DNA of 15,088 nt. It comes from Elusimicrobiota bacterium. Lineage in GTDB: Bacteria; Elusimicrobiota; Elusimicrobia; Elusimicrobiales; Elusimicrobiaceae. Below are positions 7,263 to 13,319 of this stretch, one piece after another (within the stretch, counting starts at the first letter, position 1; every line of letters starts with the position of its first letter). Both the position numbers and the translations under genes were made by a program. The notes below the pieces were generated by a model, which was given only the letters and a program-made list of their open reading frames with translations, made no database searches and had not been told where the DNA came from. The DNA lies in the NCBI GenBank assembly GCA_023393825.1, contig JAEXBW010000006.1:1-15088 (forward strand), written 5' to 3'.

Positions 7263-7271
7263 TAGTATAAT
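7263..7271 (+). promoter_or_regulatory. -10 promoter box of the TPR protein gene, leaderless geometry
   Basis: TAGTATAAT contains TATAAT at 7266-7271, seven bases before the ATG at 7279, with an overlapping TAGTAT at 7263-7268. Transcription start would fall on, or within four bases of, the start codon. No Shine-Dalgarno sequence is present. The preceding A-tract resembles the motif shared with other promoters here. Confidence 0.6.
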
Positions 7272-7278
7272 TATCTAT

Positions 7279-7926
7279 ATGAAAAACACCACACAAACCG
7301 TTTTACAACCTCAGCAGCACGGCATTATAGATAAAGCCATAATATCTTTTAACACCAATAAAAAGGTCGTCCTTATAATTGCGGCGGCAGTATTGGTTGC
7401 GGCAGCAGGTTATACCGCTTATAATCACAGCAAAAAACAAGCCTACCAAGACCAATGGTCCAAACTTTTCGGCGCGGAATTAAGCTTTGTTTCCTCTAAA
7501 GAGCAATCCTTAACTCCTTTGGAAAATTTTGTATCCGCCAATCCCAAAACAGGGGCGACGGTTTACGCTAAACTCACTTTAGGCAATGCCTATTACCAAA
7601 TGCAGGATTATGCAAAAGCAAAAGATTATTTTAATCAGGTATCCGCGAGCGACAATAAAGAACTTGCAGCTTTGGCAGATGTTTCCGCCATCGCGTGCGA
7701 CCTTGCCTCCAAAGACTATGCATCAACAATAACCTTGTCCGACGCTTTTGCCGCCAAATATCCCACGCACTTTGCCTTAGCGCAGGTTTTGCAGTATAAA
7801 GCTTTAGCGCAGGAACTTGCGGGTAATGCCAAAGAAGCCAAAGAAAATTACACAAAAATAACCATGCAATACCCCAACACTTATTACTCGGCCTTTGCGG
7901 ATTTACGCCTTAAAGACCTTAAATAA
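7279..7926 (+). CDS. YfgM-like membrane-anchored TPR protein
   Basis: The protein has 215 residues: a polar N-terminus of about 28 residues, one membrane helix (about 30-48, rich in Ala and Val) and a periplasmic helical domain. TPR-like units are visible near residues 95-127 (LGNAYYQMQDYAKAKDYF) and 168-200 (ending ITMQYPNTYY). This architecture is that of YfgM/TPR_21 proteins. The E. coli member associates with the SecYEG translocon and periplasmic chaperones. By analogy this protein may help secretion or envelope assembly, but only the topology and repeats are seen directly. It is a single-gene unit between two terminators. Confidence 0.82.
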   Translation: MKNTTQTVLQPQQHGIIDKAIISFNTNKKVVLIIAAAVLVAAAGYTAYNHSKKQAYQDQWSKLFGAELSFVSSKEQSLTPLENFVSANPKTGATVYAKLTLGNAYYQMQDYAKAKDYFNQVSASDNKELAALADVSAIACDLASKDYASTITLSDAFAAKYPTHFALAQVLQYKALAQELAGNAKEAKENYTKITMQYPNTYYSAFADLRLKDLK

Positions 7927-7945
7927 GTTAAAGTTTTACGTCGTA

Positions 7946-7980
7946 AAACCCGCCGCTTAACAACGGCGGGTTTTTTTATT
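7946..7980 (+). terminator. Intrinsic terminator after the TPR gene
   Basis: AAACCCGCCG (7946-7955) pairs with CGGCGGGTTT (7964-7973) and a T-run follows. The 15-base palindrome TTTTACGTCGTAAAA (7934-7948) abuts and partly overlaps its left arm. Confidence 0.9.
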
Positions 7981-7991
7981 GCCCTTAAGGG

Positions 7992-8018
7992 TTGACACCT
8001 CCACTTTAAAATTATAGA
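7992..8018 (+). promoter_or_regulatory. Sigma-70-type promoter of the porin gene
   Basis: A consensus -35 TTGACA (7992-7997) is followed after 15 bases by TATAGA (8013-8018); TAGAGT at 8015-8020 would give 17-base spacing. Seven consecutive G residues (8021-8027) lie where transcription should begin. Confidence 0.65.
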
Positions 8019-8058
8019 GTGGGGGGGTAGGCAACATCTAACTCTTAGGAGGGATATG

Positions 8059-9285
8059 ATGAAAAAGTTACTAGGCGTATTATTTGCTTTGGCCCTTGTT
8101 GTCCCGGCTATGGCAGGTAATATATTCAGCAATGTAGAAACTTATGGTGAAGTGCAAACAATCGGCTCTTTGACGGAAAACGCAGGGGCGGACTCAAGCA
8201 TAAGAGATACATCAAACAGAGTAATGTTTGGTTTGGGTATGGACCTTGTGGAAGATGTAAGAGCCAATGTCTCCTTCTTAAACACATCGTATTGGGGGAC
8301 TTCCGGGCAACACGGAGATAACATTGACACTTTCTTACAGGAAATCTATGTTCCTGAAGCCAATGTTACGATAAGCAATGTTTTCGGCGCGCTGGATGTA
8401 AAAGTAGGCCGCCAATTTTACGGAGATGAGGACAGCAGTGTAATGTATTTCGGTCCTACACATTACAAGTCCACAATAGAAGCTCCCACGGGGAGTCATC
8501 CCGGTTATACAAATGTCAGAGATTCTTGGGGCTTAGATGCCGCAGTCGTCAGCTATAACGGCGACAAATGGGCTATGAACGCCATCTATGCTAAACTTAA
8601 CGAAACCTTCTCCGACAAAGACCAAGATATTTCCATTGCAGGTTTTGACGTAAAAGCGAACATTACCAATAACTTGCTTTTACAAGCCTATATGTATGAT
8701 TTCAGAAACGGCGGCGCCGCTTCTAAAAATCAGCATTTCGGCTTCTGGGGCGTAAAGCCTTCCTATACCGATGACGTCTTTACGGTTTCCGCCGAAATGG
8801 CAAAAAACTATGACGACCAAGTCTTCGGCAAAAACAATGAAGGCTGGATGCTTAAAGCTGACGCTAAAGTAAACTATGCTTTAGCCACTTTAGATTTTGC
8901 ACCCAGAATCGGCTATACCCATACGGAAAAGAGTTTTGGCGCATACGGCAACTATATGCCGGGGTTAATCTTCTCTAACAGAACAGGCCAGTTGTTCACT
9001 AATGAAGATGCCCTGCGCGTGCTTAATGCCGGCGTAGACTTTAAATTTGCCGCGCTTGATAAAGTGTCCTTCGCTTTGGACTATTTTGCCATCAAGTTTG
9101 GTACCGCAGGCAGAAGCCACGCCGATTGGTTAGGCAACGAATTTGACCTTATGGCCAAATATGCCGTCAATGAATATGTAGAACTCCACGCGGGCGTAGG
9201 TTATATGACCAACGTCAAGCAGGGTTTTGCGTATCAGAACAATGACCCGTACTCGGGCCAGCTCGGCATGATTGTAAGATTCTAA
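8059..9285 (+). CDS. Outer-membrane beta-barrel porin-like protein
   Basis: The protein has 408 residues from the second of two adjacent ATG codons. That start is preferred because AGGAGGG (8047-8053) is five bases from it but only two from the first ATG (8056). A classic signal peptide (MKKLLGVLFALALVVPAMA) should be cut before Gly20. The mature chain alternates polar and hydrophobic residues throughout, has many aromatic residues near strand ends, and ends in the outer-membrane signature Phe (GMIVRF). It resembles alginate-exporter/porin-type barrels of similar size, but the substrate is unknown. The strong promoter and ribosome binding site suggest a major outer-membrane protein. It is a single-gene transcript with its own terminator. 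Confidence 0.85.
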   Translation: MKKLLGVLFALALVVPAMAGNIFSNVETYGEVQTIGSLTENAGADSSIRDTSNRVMFGLGMDLVEDVRANVSFLNTSYWGTSGQHGDNIDTFLQEIYVPEANVTISNVFGALDVKVGRQFYGDEDSSVMYFGPTHYKSTIEAPTGSHPGYTNVRDSWGLDAAVVSYNGDKWAMNAIYAKLNETFSDKDQDISIAGFDVKANITNNLLLQAYMYDFRNGGAASKNQHFGFWGVKPSYTDDVFTVSAEMAKNYDDQVFGKNNEGWMLKADAKVNYALATLDFAPRIGYTHTEKSFGAYGNYMPGLIFSNRTGQLFTNEDALRVLNAGVDFKFAALDKVSFALDYFAIKFGTAGRSHADWLGNEFDLMAKYAVNEYVELHAGVGYMTNVKQGFAYQNNDPYSGQLGMIVRF

Positions 9286-9300
9286 AAATAAAAAACCATA

Positions 9301-9335
9301 AAAAACCGCTCTCTAATAAAGGGCGGTTTTTTTAT
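9301..9335 (+). terminator. Intrinsic terminator after the porin gene
   Basis: AAAAACCGC (9301-9309) and GCGGTTTTT (9323-9331) form the stem, which can be extended by three pairs including one G-T. T7 follows. Confidence 0.88.
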
Positions 9336-9356
9336 TCCCCTTAAAGTAATATTTAT

Positions 9357-9385
9357 TTGTGCGGCAAACAAAAATTAAGTAGTAT
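9357..9385 (+). promoter_or_regulatory. Promoter of the PTS EIIBC gene (shared motif)
   Basis: TTGTGC (9357-9362), a 17-base spacer and TAGTAT (9380-9385) form a plausible promoter. The spacer contains ACAAAAATTAAGTAG (9368-9382), nearly the same as motifs at 1564 and 12003. TATAAA at 9383-9388 is an overlapping alternative. The gene's ribosome binding site is CGGAG (9412-9416), 11 bases from the ATG. Confidence 0.55.
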
Positions 9386-9427
9386 AAAGTTAGTCATTAC
9401 CTATTTTCACACGGAGCGTTATAAAAA

Positions 9428-10792
9428 ATGGCATCTGATATAGAAAATCTGTATGAGCAAATTTTTAAAACCGCGGGCGGGGAGCAAAACTTTTCTTCCC
9501 TCGGTTCGTGCATGACACGACTTCGCTTTACGCTTAAGTCGGAAGACGGCCTTAACTTAAAAGACTTTAACAAAATCACAGGCGTTTTGGGTTATGTAAA
9601 AAGCAATAACCAACACCAAATTATCGTCGGCCCCGGTAAAGCGGGGGAACTGGCGGCATTTATCCTTTCCAAACACAATATAGCCCCGCTTTCAGACGCT
9701 TCTGCCACCATAGGGCAGGACAAACAAGTAAAAGCGGAAATGAAAAAGAAATACGCCAGCAACCTTAGCGCGGCCTGCGCAAAGATAGGCAATATCTTTT
9801 TACCGCTTATACCCGCATATATCGGCTGCGGGCTTATCTTGGGCGTAAACAATATTTTAGGTAAAACCGTACTTGCCGCCTATCCCGACGTAACCGCGCT
9901 GCTTGCGGTATTTGGCAACGGCATATTTTTTTACTTAAGCGCGATTGTGGGTTATAACGCGTGTAAGGAATTTGGCGGCACGCCCGCGCTGGGCGTGGCT
10001 TTTGCGGGTATTTTAAACATTCCCGCGTTAAGCCAAATAAAACTGTTTGGGGAGGCTCTTACCCCAGGTAAAGGCGGCATTATAGCCGTGCTGCTTGTGT
10101 GCTACTTCGGCAGTATGTTTGAAAAGCTTCTTAAGAAACGCTTAAAAGGCAGCAGCGATATGTTTTTAACGCCCACGCTTACCGTCTTAATAATCGGCTT
10201 TCTTTCTCTTGCGGCGATACAGCCCGTTGCGGGTTGGCTGTCCGAACAGCTTGCAATATACACACAAAAGGCCATAAGCCACGGCGGTATGTTTACGGGT
10301 TTTATTTTGGCAGGCACCTTTTTGCCCGTCGTAATGTTGGGCATACACCAAAGCCTTGTCCCGCTTTACCAACAGCTTATAGATACGCTTGGCAATAACC
10401 CGCTCTTCCCCATACTTGCAATGGCGGGCGCGGGGCAGGTGGGCGCGAGCATAGCGGTATTATTAAAGACAAAAAATGAAAGACTTAAAACCATTGTCAA
10501 AAACGCTTTGCCCGTCGGTATTTTGGGCATAGGCGAGCCGCTTATCTACGGCGTAACGCTGCCGCTGTTTAAACCTTTTATAACGGCTTGCGTTGGCGCG
10601 GCCTTCGGCGGGGCGGTAATATCGGCTTTGCACGCCACGGCGGCAATACCCTTTGGCGTATCGGGCGCAGTGTTGCTTTTGGCGATGAGCGACTTGCACA
10701 GCACAGTCTTTTATTTCGTCGGTATGCTTACCGCGATTGCGGCAGGTTTTGCAGCCACTTGGTTTGTAGGTTTTGAAGACCCGATAGAATAA
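9428..10792 (+). CDS. PTS EIIBC sugar permease, MurP/sucrose-type, lacking EIIA
   Basis: The protein has 454 residues. Residues 1-85 form an EIIB domain with the phosphorylated cysteine Cys28 in GSCMTRLRFTL. Residues from about 108 to 450 form the EIIC membrane domain with roughly ten hydrophobic segments. The substrate-site motif GIGEPLIYGVTLPL includes Glu370, and NPLFPILAMAGAGQVGA is like MurP-type (N-acetylmuramate) and related sucrose/beta-glucoside transporters. It would take up a sugar and phosphorylate it during transport. No EIIA domain is attached and none is encoded nearby, so it must borrow a glucose-type EIIA, as MurP does. The exact sugar is not proven. No catabolic gene accompanies it; it is a monocistronic unit. 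Confidence 0.9.
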   Translation: MASDIENLYEQIFKTAGGEQNFSSLGSCMTRLRFTLKSEDGLNLKDFNKITGVLGYVKSNNQHQIIVGPGKAGELAAFILSKHNIAPLSDASATIGQDKQVKAEMKKKYASNLSAACAKIGNIFLPLIPAYIGCGLILGVNNILGKTVLAAYPDVTALLAVFGNGIFFYLSAIVGYNACKEFGGTPALGVAFAGILNIPALSQIKLFGEALTPGKGGIIAVLLVCYFGSMFEKLLKKRLKGSSDMFLTPTLTVLIIGFLSLAAIQPVAGWLSEQLAIYTQKAISHGGMFTGFILAGTFLPVVMLGIHQSLVPLYQQLIDTLGNNPLFPILAMAGAGQVGASIAVLLKTKNERLKTIVKNALPVGILGIGEPLIYGVTLPLFKPFITACVGAAFGGAVISALHATAAIPFGVSGAVLLLAMSDLHSTVFYFVGMLTAIAAGFAATWFVGFEDPIE

Positions 10793-10810
10793 AATAATTT
10801 AGCGCAAAAC

Positions 10811-10848
10811 AAAACCCCGTTTTTTAAAAAAATAACGGGGTTTTTTAT
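10811..10848 (+). terminator. Intrinsic terminator after the PTS gene
   Basis: AAAACCCCGTT (10811-10821) pairs with AACGGGGTTTT (10834-10844); the loop is A/T only and T-rich sequence follows. Confidence 0.9.
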
Positions 10849-11032
10849 TTGCTATCAAAAAAGTTGCTTCCGACGATAAATATTAAAAATAAGCCCTATT
10901 TTTAAGGGGGGGTCAAAACCGTGCAGATAAATATTTTACAATAATCGCAGCAACAGTTAAATACTGCCTGTTACATTTCTTCGCCGCATTGCTTTTATAG
11001 TGGTATCATATATGTGTAAGGAGATACTTACT
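10849..11032. promoter_or_regulatory. Intergenic region with hairpin, G7 tract and promoter of the first Ala/Lys-rich gene
   Basis: The 9-bp perfect hairpin TTAAAAATA/TATTTTTAA with loop AGCCC (10883-10905) is followed directly by G7 (10906-10912). GATAAATATT occurs at 10875-10884 and again at 10926-10935. An extended -10 TGGTATCAT (TG at 11001-11002, TATCAT at 11004-11009) and AAGGAG (11018-11023) lead into the gene at 11033. No gene is visible here. Confidence 0.5.
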
Positions 11033-11338
11033 ATGAATAAAAGAATGTTAGCAGTTACATCGGTTATGTTTGCGGCGGCTTTCTGCGCAGCCCAGACAAC
11101 ACCCGCTGCTGCTCCCGCACCCGTTACAACAACCCCTGCGGCCGCAACAGTAAAGACAGAAGTTAAGCAGGAAGTAAAAGCGGTAAAGACAGAAACAAAA
11201 ACAGCAAAAAAAGCTGCCAAAGCCGCTGAAAAAGAAGCAAAGAAAGAAGTAAAAGCAGAAGTAAAAACAACCGCCGCTACAGTACCCGCCGCTCCCGTAA
11301 CGGAAGCCGCCGCTGCTGTAAAGACAGCTGTAAAATAG
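11033..11338 (+). CDS. Small secreted Ala/Lys/Thr-rich protein
   Basis: The protein has 101 residues and no recognised domain. The N-terminus (MNKRMLAVTSVMFAAAFCAA) is a typical signal peptide, probably cut after CAA or nearby. The mature part is low-complexity, rich in Ala, Lys, Thr, Val and Pro, with an alternating KxEVK/KAAKAAEKEAKKE centre that could form a charged helix, flanked by Pro/Ala-rich ends. The start at 11033 has AAGGAG nine bases upstream; an in-frame ATG at 11000 overlaps the -10 box and is rejected. A similar but not identical gene lies 126 bases downstream with its own terminator and start signals. Location is probably periplasmic; function is unknown. Confidence 0.75.
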   Translation: MNKRMLAVTSVMFAAAFCAAQTTPAAAPAPVTTTPAAATVKTEVKQEVKAVKTETKTAKKAAKAAEKEAKKEVKAEVKTTAATVPAAPVTEAAAAVKTAVK

Positions 11339-11358
11339 TAGGGTTATATTTAATAACA

Positions 11359-11397
11359 AGTCCGCGCTTTAAGTTTATGGCGCGGGCTGTTTTTTTG
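11359..11397 (+). terminator. Intrinsic terminator
   Basis: AGTCCGCGC (11359-11367) pairs with GCGCGGGCT (11380-11388) with one G-T pair, followed by a run of T residues. Confidence 0.88.
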
Positions 11398-11403
11398 GGT
11401 TAA

Positions 11404-11416
11404 AATCTTGTATTAT
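11404..11416 (+). promoter_or_regulatory. Weak promoter candidate of the second Ala/Lys-rich gene
   Basis: AAAATCTTGTATTAT carries a -10-like TATTAT at 11411-11416 and matches the A-tract/GTAGTAT layout of other promoters here at 11 of 15 positions. AAAGGAG (11452-11458 region) is the ribosome binding site of the gene at 11465. Confidence 0.35.
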
Positions 11417-11464
11417 CTGGGTATATAGTTTAACTTTAATCACTATATTTTAAAGGAGATAATT

Positions 11465-11863
11465 ATGAAGAAATTTTTATTACTTTGCGTTTGCGCCGCC
11501 GCTATGGCGTCCTCTGCAAATGCGTTTAAGGTTTCGGCTCCCGCCGCGGCAGAAGGGGAAAAAGCGGCAGCATCAACCAAAAAAGAGGCATCCGCCTCAA
11601 CTGAAACTGCTAAAAAAGAAGCCGCTACCGCCGCCTCCAAAACAGATTCTTTAGGTGCCGCCGTCAGCGAAATGAAGGTAAATGCCGACGCTGCAGTAGC
11701 AGCCCAAACCCAAAAAGCGACAACCGACGCGCAAGGAATGACGACTAAAGCCGCAGAGGTTAAAGACGCAAATAAAACGCCTTCTATATTAAATAATATG
11801 GCTACGGGTTTGCCGCAGAATCCCGAGAACTCCAATAAGCCTAAAGACACAAAAAAGAAGTAA
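11465..11863 (+). CDS. Small secreted Ala/Lys-rich protein
   Basis: The protein has 132 residues. A clear signal peptide (MKKFLLLCVCAAAMASSANA) should be cut before Phe21. The mature chain is rich in Ala, Lys, Ser, Thr and Glu, predicted largely helical in the middle, with a more varied tail (TPSILNNMATGLPQNPENSN) and a basic end (KPKDTKKK). No domain is recognised. It shares secretion, size and composition with the gene just upstream, but little sequence can be aligned. The two may be related periplasmic low-complexity proteins. AAAGGAGA six bases upstream of the ATG supports the start. Confidence 0.78.
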   Translation: MKKFLLLCVCAAAMASSANAFKVSAPAAAEGEKAAASTKKEASASTETAKKEAATAASKTDSLGAAVSEMKVNADAAVAAQTQKATTDAQGMTTKAAEVKDANKTPSILNNMATGLPQNPENSNKPKDTKKK

Positions 11864-11890
11864 TAATTTAACACAAAAATTACGGTTATA

Positions 11891-11930
11891 AAAAATCCCT
11901 CCGTTTTTACGACGGGGGGGATTTTTTTAT
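11891..11930 (+). terminator. Intrinsic terminator
   Basis: AAAAATCCCTCCG (11891-11903) pairs with CGGGGGGGATTTTT (11913-11926) with one bulged base and a G-T pair. A T-run follows. The loop holds TTTTACGACGG, which recurs at 14040-14050. Confidence 0.85.
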
Positions 11931-11981
11931 TAGAATACGCACTTTAATTTCAAAACCATTCCAAACTCCGTCCATATAAAG

Positions 11982-12034
11982 AAATATCTATTTTGCTAGT
12001 CTACAAAAATTACGTAGATATTTTTTAATATAAT
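11982..12034 (+). promoter_or_regulatory. Palindromic operator candidate and promoter of the orphan nuclease gene
   Basis: AAATATCTA (11982-11990) and TAGATATTT (12015-12023) form a perfect 9-bp inverted repeat spaced by 24 bases. Between and into the right arm lies ACAAAAATTACGTAG (12003-12017), the promoter motif shared with genes at 1612 and 9428. TTGCTA (11993-11998) is a possible -35 for TAGATA (12015-12020); TATAAT at 12029-12034 is an alternative -10. A protein bound at the repeat would cover the promoter. Confidence 0.5.
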
Positions 12035-12066
12035 AAAGTCATATTTATTGAGGGGATAAGAATAGC

Positions 12067-12558
12067 ATGAATATCAATTTAAAACAACTAACCGAAGAGA
12101 ATCTCATATCTTTATACTCAGACGTAACAAAAGAATTAAAAAGCAAAGGAATTGTAAAAACTAAGAATATCGTAGGCGATCTTGGCGAAACCCTTGCAAA
12201 GAGGCATTATTGCACTAATCCTAACTTTCCTAATTTGACAGATGAAAAGATTGGAGCAAAAAACATTGATGCAAGAGATGTTAACGATAAAACATACAGT
12301 ATAAAATCTACCTCAACAAAAACTACAGGCGTGTTTAGAGGGCTTCCACCTAAAGACTCCCCCGAGGAGGGACCCAAACTTTTTGACTACGCTGTTATAT
12401 GCAAGTTCGACGACAATTTATCCTTGGAAGCTATTTATCAATTAACATGGGAAAAATTTAGAGAAAACAAACACTGGCAAAGCCGAGTTAAAGCGTGGTA
12501 CTTAATTATCAATCGTAAATTAATACAAGACGCTGTTACTATATATAGAAGAGAATGA
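12067..12558 (+). CDS. Putative PD-(D/E)xK-type nuclease, DUF6998-like
   Basis: The protein has 163 residues. The first 35 (LYSDVTKELKSKGIVKTKN) followed by GDLGETLA resemble the start of DUF6998-type, restriction-endonuclease-like proteins. Candidate active-site residues in order are Glu41 (GDLGE), Asp68 (NIDARD) and Lys80 (YSIKS), the spacing of a restriction-fold core in which the usual (D/E)xK is SxK. This assignment rests on pattern memory and is tentative. No methyltransferase or specificity subunit is adjacent. The gene is A/T-richer than its neighbours and uses codons such as AAT, ATA and AGA more, consistent with recent acquisition. GAGGGG 11-12 bases upstream of the ATG is the ribosome binding site. 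A regulator, toxin-like or defence function would all fit. Confidence 0.6.
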   Translation: MNINLKQLTEENLISLYSDVTKELKSKGIVKTKNIVGDLGETLAKRHYCTNPNFPNLTDEKIGAKNIDARDVNDKTYSIKSTSTKTTGVFRGLPPKDSPEEGPKLFDYAVICKFDDNLSLEAIYQLTWEKFRENKHWQSRVKAWYLIINRKLIQDAVTIYRRE

Positions 12559-12593
12559 TAATAACACACCCGCCTAAAAAATAATACCAGTAC

Positions 12594-12633
12594 GGCCTGA
12601 AATGCAAAATTTGTTCTTTCAGGCCATTTCTTT
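12594..12633 (+). terminator. Intrinsic terminator after the orphan nuclease gene
   Basis: GGCCTGAAA (12594-12602) pairs perfectly with TTTCAGGCC (12617-12625); ATTTCTTTTTT follows. Confidence 0.85.
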
Positions 12634-12693
12634 TTTCCGTGAAAAACAATGCTCAAAAAGTACATTTTAAAAATAACAAAACTAGGTTGAGGT

Positions 12694-12723
12694 GCCACGC
12701 CGATGCCCACGTGTGGCTTTTTT
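12694..12723 (+). terminator. Second terminator-like hairpin
   Basis: GCCACGC (12694-12700) pairs with GTGTGGC (12711-12717), one G-T pair, followed by T6. An overlapping alternative stem pairs GCTTTTT (12716-12722) with AAAAAGC (12730-12736) and would disrupt the first. No gene lies between it and the terminator at 12594, so it may end a small RNA or be a back-up terminator. Confidence 0.5.
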
Positions 12724-12962
12724 GACGCCAAAAAGCGCCGCGGAGGGGGGATTCTTTCAAAATGGCCCGCAAATAGGCTTTTTTTAATGTCCCGCCCCCG
12801 CCCATCCCCCAAACCGCTTAAAAAGAGGGAAGATTTTTAAAAATTGCAAAATTTTGCGGCGTTTTTGACAAAACCATAAAATCCCAAATATTTTTAAAAA
12901 ACCAAAATAATGCCAAAAAACAAAAAACAGACAAAATCCACCCCAAAACATCAAAAAAATAG

Positions 12963-13035
12963 TTGGAGCAAAAATTAATCCAACAAAATACTAAAAACCT
13001 TAAAATATTTTATTGGTCTAAAATTTAATCCAACA
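12963..13035. repeat. Two-copy direct repeat with 50-base period
   Basis: The 23-base units at 12963-12985 and 13013-13035 share TTGG, an A/T core and TTAATCCAAC or TTTAATCCAAC, matching at 19 of 23 positions. Each unit is itself an imperfect inverted repeat (TTGG...CCAA). Confidence 0.6.
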
Positions 13036-13079
13036 CCTTGCCTTATATGCAAATTATGTAAAAAGGGGGAAAACTGCCC

Positions 13080-13107
13080 TTTGCAAAATATGGGGTAATT
13101 TTGCAAA
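13080..13107. repeat. Perfect 10-bp inverted repeat
   Basis: TTTGCAAAAT (13080-13089) and ATTTTGCAAA (13098-13107) flank the loop ATGGGGTA. No T-run follows, so this is not a standard terminator. A second hairpin, AAAAACC/GGTTTTT with loop AAC, lies at 13119-13135. Confidence 0.7.
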
Positions 13108-13241
13108 TCAAAATCCGTAAAAACCAACGGTTTTTGCAAGCCGCCAAAACCTGCTTGGCATATATTTTGAGGGTTTTGGGGCCTCTGCGGCGGTTATGAC
13201 AAATATTTCTCGTCTTAGAATTGGGGGTATGCACAGCTTAT

Positions 13242-13319
13242 GACATATAATGACATAAAGCAGACATATGTTGACATATAAATAAAACAATGATAGTATA
13301 TGACAAAAGCTGTTAACAG
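13242..13319 (+). promoter_or_regulatory. Phased GACATA repeats over a strong promoter
   Basis: GACATA occurs at 13242, 13252, 13263 and 13273, spaced 10, 11 and 10 bases, so all copies face the same side of the helix. The last copy lies in a consensus -35 TTGACA (13271-13276). After a 17-base spacer comes the extended -10 TGATAGTAT (13291-13299). A 10-bp palindrome CTGTTAACAG (13310-13319) sits at about +5 to +14. Further TATGACA copies occur at 13195 and 13299. The array suggests an OmpR/PhoB-type regulator, whose sites are direct repeats of about 11 bases. It leads into the gene at 13352. Confidence 0.65.

Larger units (their letters stand above)
12634..13238. other. Long gene-poor intergenic region with repeats and hairpins
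   Basis: No frame here looks coding. Open minus-strand frames (for example 13043-13234) lack ribosome binding sites and have odd composition. The region holds a terminator-like hairpin (12694-12723), a 12-bp palindrome GCAAAATTTTGC (12846-12857), a strand-asymmetric A/C tract (12868-12960), two copies of a 23-base repeat 50 bases apart (12963-13035), and two strong hairpins (13080-13107 and 13117-13137). It separates the orphan nuclease gene from the gene at 13352. Confidence 0.6.

Noticed and set aside
10957..11359. Minus-strand frames opposite the first Ala/Lys-rich gene
   Set aside because: They arise from the repetitive GCN/AAR codons of the plus-strand gene; the residues (Cys/Phe/Gly or Val/Ala runs) are typical antisense artefacts.
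12963..13035. CRISPR-like repeat pair
   Set aside because: Only two imperfect copies with a 27-base A/T-rich gap and no cas genes.
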